Part shown: in pieces, positions 4,993 through 6,537 of the stretch
Position numbering within the stretch: position 1 is the stretch's first letter
Layout of the letters: each line of letters begins with the position of its first letter
Assembly (NCBI GenBank): GCA_964384625.1
Contig: CAYLNH010000345.1
Coordinates: 1-6,537, forward strand
Origin: CAYLNH01 sp964384625
Lineage (GTDB): Bacteria; Verrucomicrobiota; Lentisphaeria; JABSQK01
Length of the DNA: 6,537 nucleotides
Direction: 5' to 3'
Position numbers and translations under genes: made by a program
Notes under the pieces: model-generated
What the model saw: the letters and a program-made list of their open reading frames with translations, nothing else
The model's database searches: none
Told to the model about the DNA's origin: nothing

Positions 4993-5940
4993 ATGCAGTA
5001 TGTCAAGATCCCAGGCCTGGACAAGAAGCTCTCCCGCATCATCCACGGGGCGTCATTGATCGAACCCGGCAACGTGGATGAGATCCTTGATTCGGTGTAC
5101 GCGCAAGGCATCACCGCGGTGGACTGCGGCCTGATCTACGACTGCCTGGAAGATGTTGCAGACTGGATCCGCCGCCGCGGGCTGGAGAACGAATTTACGC
5201 TGATCGTGAAAGGCTGTATTCACTACCGCCGCTGGTGCGGGTTGCAGACGCTGCGCCGCTGCAATCGGAAAGGTATTCGCCAGGATATCCGCACGGCTTG
5301 CCGGCGAACGGGCTTTGATTGCCTCGATCTGTTTGTCCTGCATCGCGACGATCCGCGGACCGGCGTGAAGGAGATCATCGACGCCCTGAACGACCAGCTT
5401 GAGGCCGGCCACATTCGGGCCTTCGGCGCTTCGAACTGGTCCCACCAGCGCATTGCCGCTGCCAACGCCTATGCTGCTGCGCAGGGCTTGACCGGCTTCT
5501 GCTGCAGCAGTCCTCAGTTCTCCCTGGCCGAGATGTGCCGGCCGCCGTGGGCCGACACGCGGTCAATCAGCGGACCGAAACACCAGGAAGCCCGGGAGTG
5601 GTATGCCCAAGACGGCATGCCGGTGCTGGTCTGGTCACCGCTGGCCAGCGGTTTTCTGACGGAATCACCGGCACCTTTCCTGCAAAACGCAAGCACCTCC
5701 TACAATTCCAAAGCCAACCGTGAACGCCGCCGGCGCCTGTTCTCGCTGGCCGCCGACCGCGGCGTCCAGCCCGCGGCCGTGGCCATCGCATATCTCCTGC
5801 ACCAACCCCTGAACACATTGCCGGTCGTCGCCGCAAATTCCGTGGCAGAAATCGCAGAAAATGTCAGCTCCCTTGACGTCTACCTGTCGTCTGCGATAAC
5901 TGCCTGGCTGGATTTGGAGTCAAACGCCCCGGTGGACTAA
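4993..5940 (+). CDS. Aldo/keto reductase 2 (divergent paralogue)
   Basis: This 315-residue aldo/keto reductase has the same N-terminal plan as its upstream neighbour (MQY-KIPG--KK-SRII-G). The catalytic tetrad is present: Asp44 and Tyr49 in VDCGLIYD, Lys73 in IVKG, and His117 in VLHRDDP. It shares AFGASNWS (143-150), SPQFSLAEM (173-181) and SISGP (191-195). It differs in two places. The usual D-T-A around the catalytic Asp is D-C-G, and the cofactor segment reads PVVAANSVAE, with Asn282 where the neighbour has Arg289. The loop near 222-245 is also shorter and rich in Asn, Ser and Arg. ATG 4993 follows AAGGA (4979-4983) by nine bases. It probably arose by an old tandem duplication and now has a changed substrate or cofactor preference. 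Its stop lies 35 bp from a convergent gene fragment. Confidence 0.93.
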   Translation: MQYVKIPGLDKKLSRIIHGASLIEPGNVDEILDSVYAQGITAVDCGLIYDCLEDVADWIRRRGLENEFTLIVKGCIHYRRWCGLQTLRRCNRKGIRQDIRTACRRTGFDCLDLFVLHRDDPRTGVKEIIDALNDQLEAGHIRAFGASNWSHQRIAAANAYAAAQGLTGFCCSSPQFSLAEMCRPPWADTRSISGPKHQEAREWYAQDGMPVLVWSPLASGFLTESPAPFLQNASTSYNSKANRERRRRLFSLAADRGVQPAAVAIAYLLHQPLNTLPVVAANSVAEIAENVSSLDVYLSSAITAWLDLESNAPVD

Positions 5941-5975
5941 GAAGGCCGCCTGAACATTGCATGCACTTGCACGAC

Positions 5976-6437
5976 TCAGTCCGGTTCTCCTACGAAAGAG
6001 AACTTGAACGGGATCCACATGGGGTCGTTCTTACCATGCAGATCACGGTATCCGTTGTCTGCCCATGGCCAGAAATCCACACCGCGCACCCCCTCAACGT
6101 GACCATCAAAGTAAAGCACATTGTTGATCCCGTCTCGATAGATGCTGTTCCCGTTGTTAACCGGGAAATAGCCTCCCTGACAGTGAGTCATGTTGCCCCC
6201 GTAACAGTAGATGCGGTAGCCGCCGCCATCAGCAAGCAACATGCCGTCCTCGGGGTAGTCAACCATCCGGAGGGGCCACGCCTCGCCGGCTTCGATCTCA
6301 GGGAACTTCTGCTTAAATGTAGTCTGATCGTGTCCCGTATCACCCCAGTATCCTGAGAAGAAGCCGCTCATCCCATATTCCGGGGCGTTCGGGAAGAAAC
6401 CGGCAAGGGTCCAAGGGCTGGTGCTCTTATTGTAGTA
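5976..6437 (-). pseudogene. C-terminal remnant of an H-X9-DG (DUF1559-like) prepilin-related protein
   Basis: Proteins of this family begin with a type IV pilin-like FTLIELLVVI helix and end in a domain signed H-X9-DG; they are abundant in Planctomycetota and Lentisphaerota. Here only the end is found. From the ATG at 6371 (131 residues) it reads MVDYPEDGMLLADGG (36-50), then IYRDGINNVLYFDGHVEGV (77-95), which is the H-X9-DG site with Arg79 in the histidine position, and a Trp/Phe-rich tail. The same frame remains open and protein-like upstream to 6437 (YYNKSTSPWTLAGFF...) until TAA at 6438-6440. No pilin helix appears in any frame before the window edge. The ATG at 6371 has only a weak ribosome site (GGAA, six bases upstream). 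I read it as a 5'-lost or stop-interrupted gene; a short expressed protein from 6371 is the alternative. Confidence 0.6.
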
Positions 6438-6537
6438 TTAATCCGGCACGCAAATAGGCGACATTCTCGCGGTGTGTGCTATATTACTTGACAGTACCGA
6501 GTTCTTCGGTCATTTCTTCTCTCGTAAGATGGCGGCC
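6438..6537. other. Right edge, no supported gene
   Basis: On the minus strand the prepilin frame is broken by TAA (6438-6440) and, further up, TGA (6510-6512), with 23 codons between them (including SPICVPD). Another minus frame enters from the edge and stops at 6484-6486 after 17 codons; it is too short to judge. No hairpin or convincing promoter was found here. Confidence 0.4.

Noticed and set aside
6484..6537. C-terminal end of a gene entering from the right edge on the minus strand
   Set aside because: Only 17 open codons are visible, which is expected by chance, and all three minus-strand frames are open for a similar distance.

Overview
The window carries a small set of carbohydrate-type catabolic genes from a high-GC bacterium. 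The mix is a formylglycine-dependent sulfatase, an AraC regulator, a Gfo/Idh/MocA dehydrogenase, paired aldo/keto reductases and a fragment of an H-X9-DG (DUF1559-like) prepilin-related protein. It is typical of Lentisphaerota, Planctomycetota and similar PVC-type or candidate-phylum bacteria that degrade sulfated glycans. The phylum is an inference from gene content, because no marker gene is present.

Layout, left to right. On the minus strand lies a sulfatase (28-1047) with an intact catalytic core but an abrupt C-terminal end. A 288-bp gap follows, holding a 194-bp inverted-repeat element (1136-1329). Next comes an AraC regulator (1336-2166, minus), then a 398-bp divergent control region (2167-2564) with a 39-bp direct repeat of paired hairpins, a heptamer repeat and a TATAAT box. 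On the plus strand are a Gfo/Idh/MocA oxidoreductase (2565-3530), a hairpin-rich 282-bp spacer with a tandemly duplicated leader, aldo/keto reductase 1 (3813-4775), a 217-bp spacer with a long palindromic element (4854-4927), and aldo/keto reductase 2 (4993-5940), a divergent paralogue of the first. Convergent to it on the minus strand is the C-terminal remnant of an H-X9-DG protein (5976-6437). The last 100 bases hold nothing I can support.

A plausible joint role (inference) is AraC-controlled processing of a sulfated sugar. The sulfatase would remove sulfate, and the Gfo/Idh/MocA enzyme and the reductases would interconvert hydroxyl and carbonyl groups on the released sugar or polyol. Three spacers (1048-1335, 3531-3812, 4776-4992) and the divergent region each carry their own distinct repeat or hairpin family. 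This non-coding structure, not the enzymes, is the least ordinary part of the window. I found no tRNA, rRNA, CRISPR array, transposase or defence gene.
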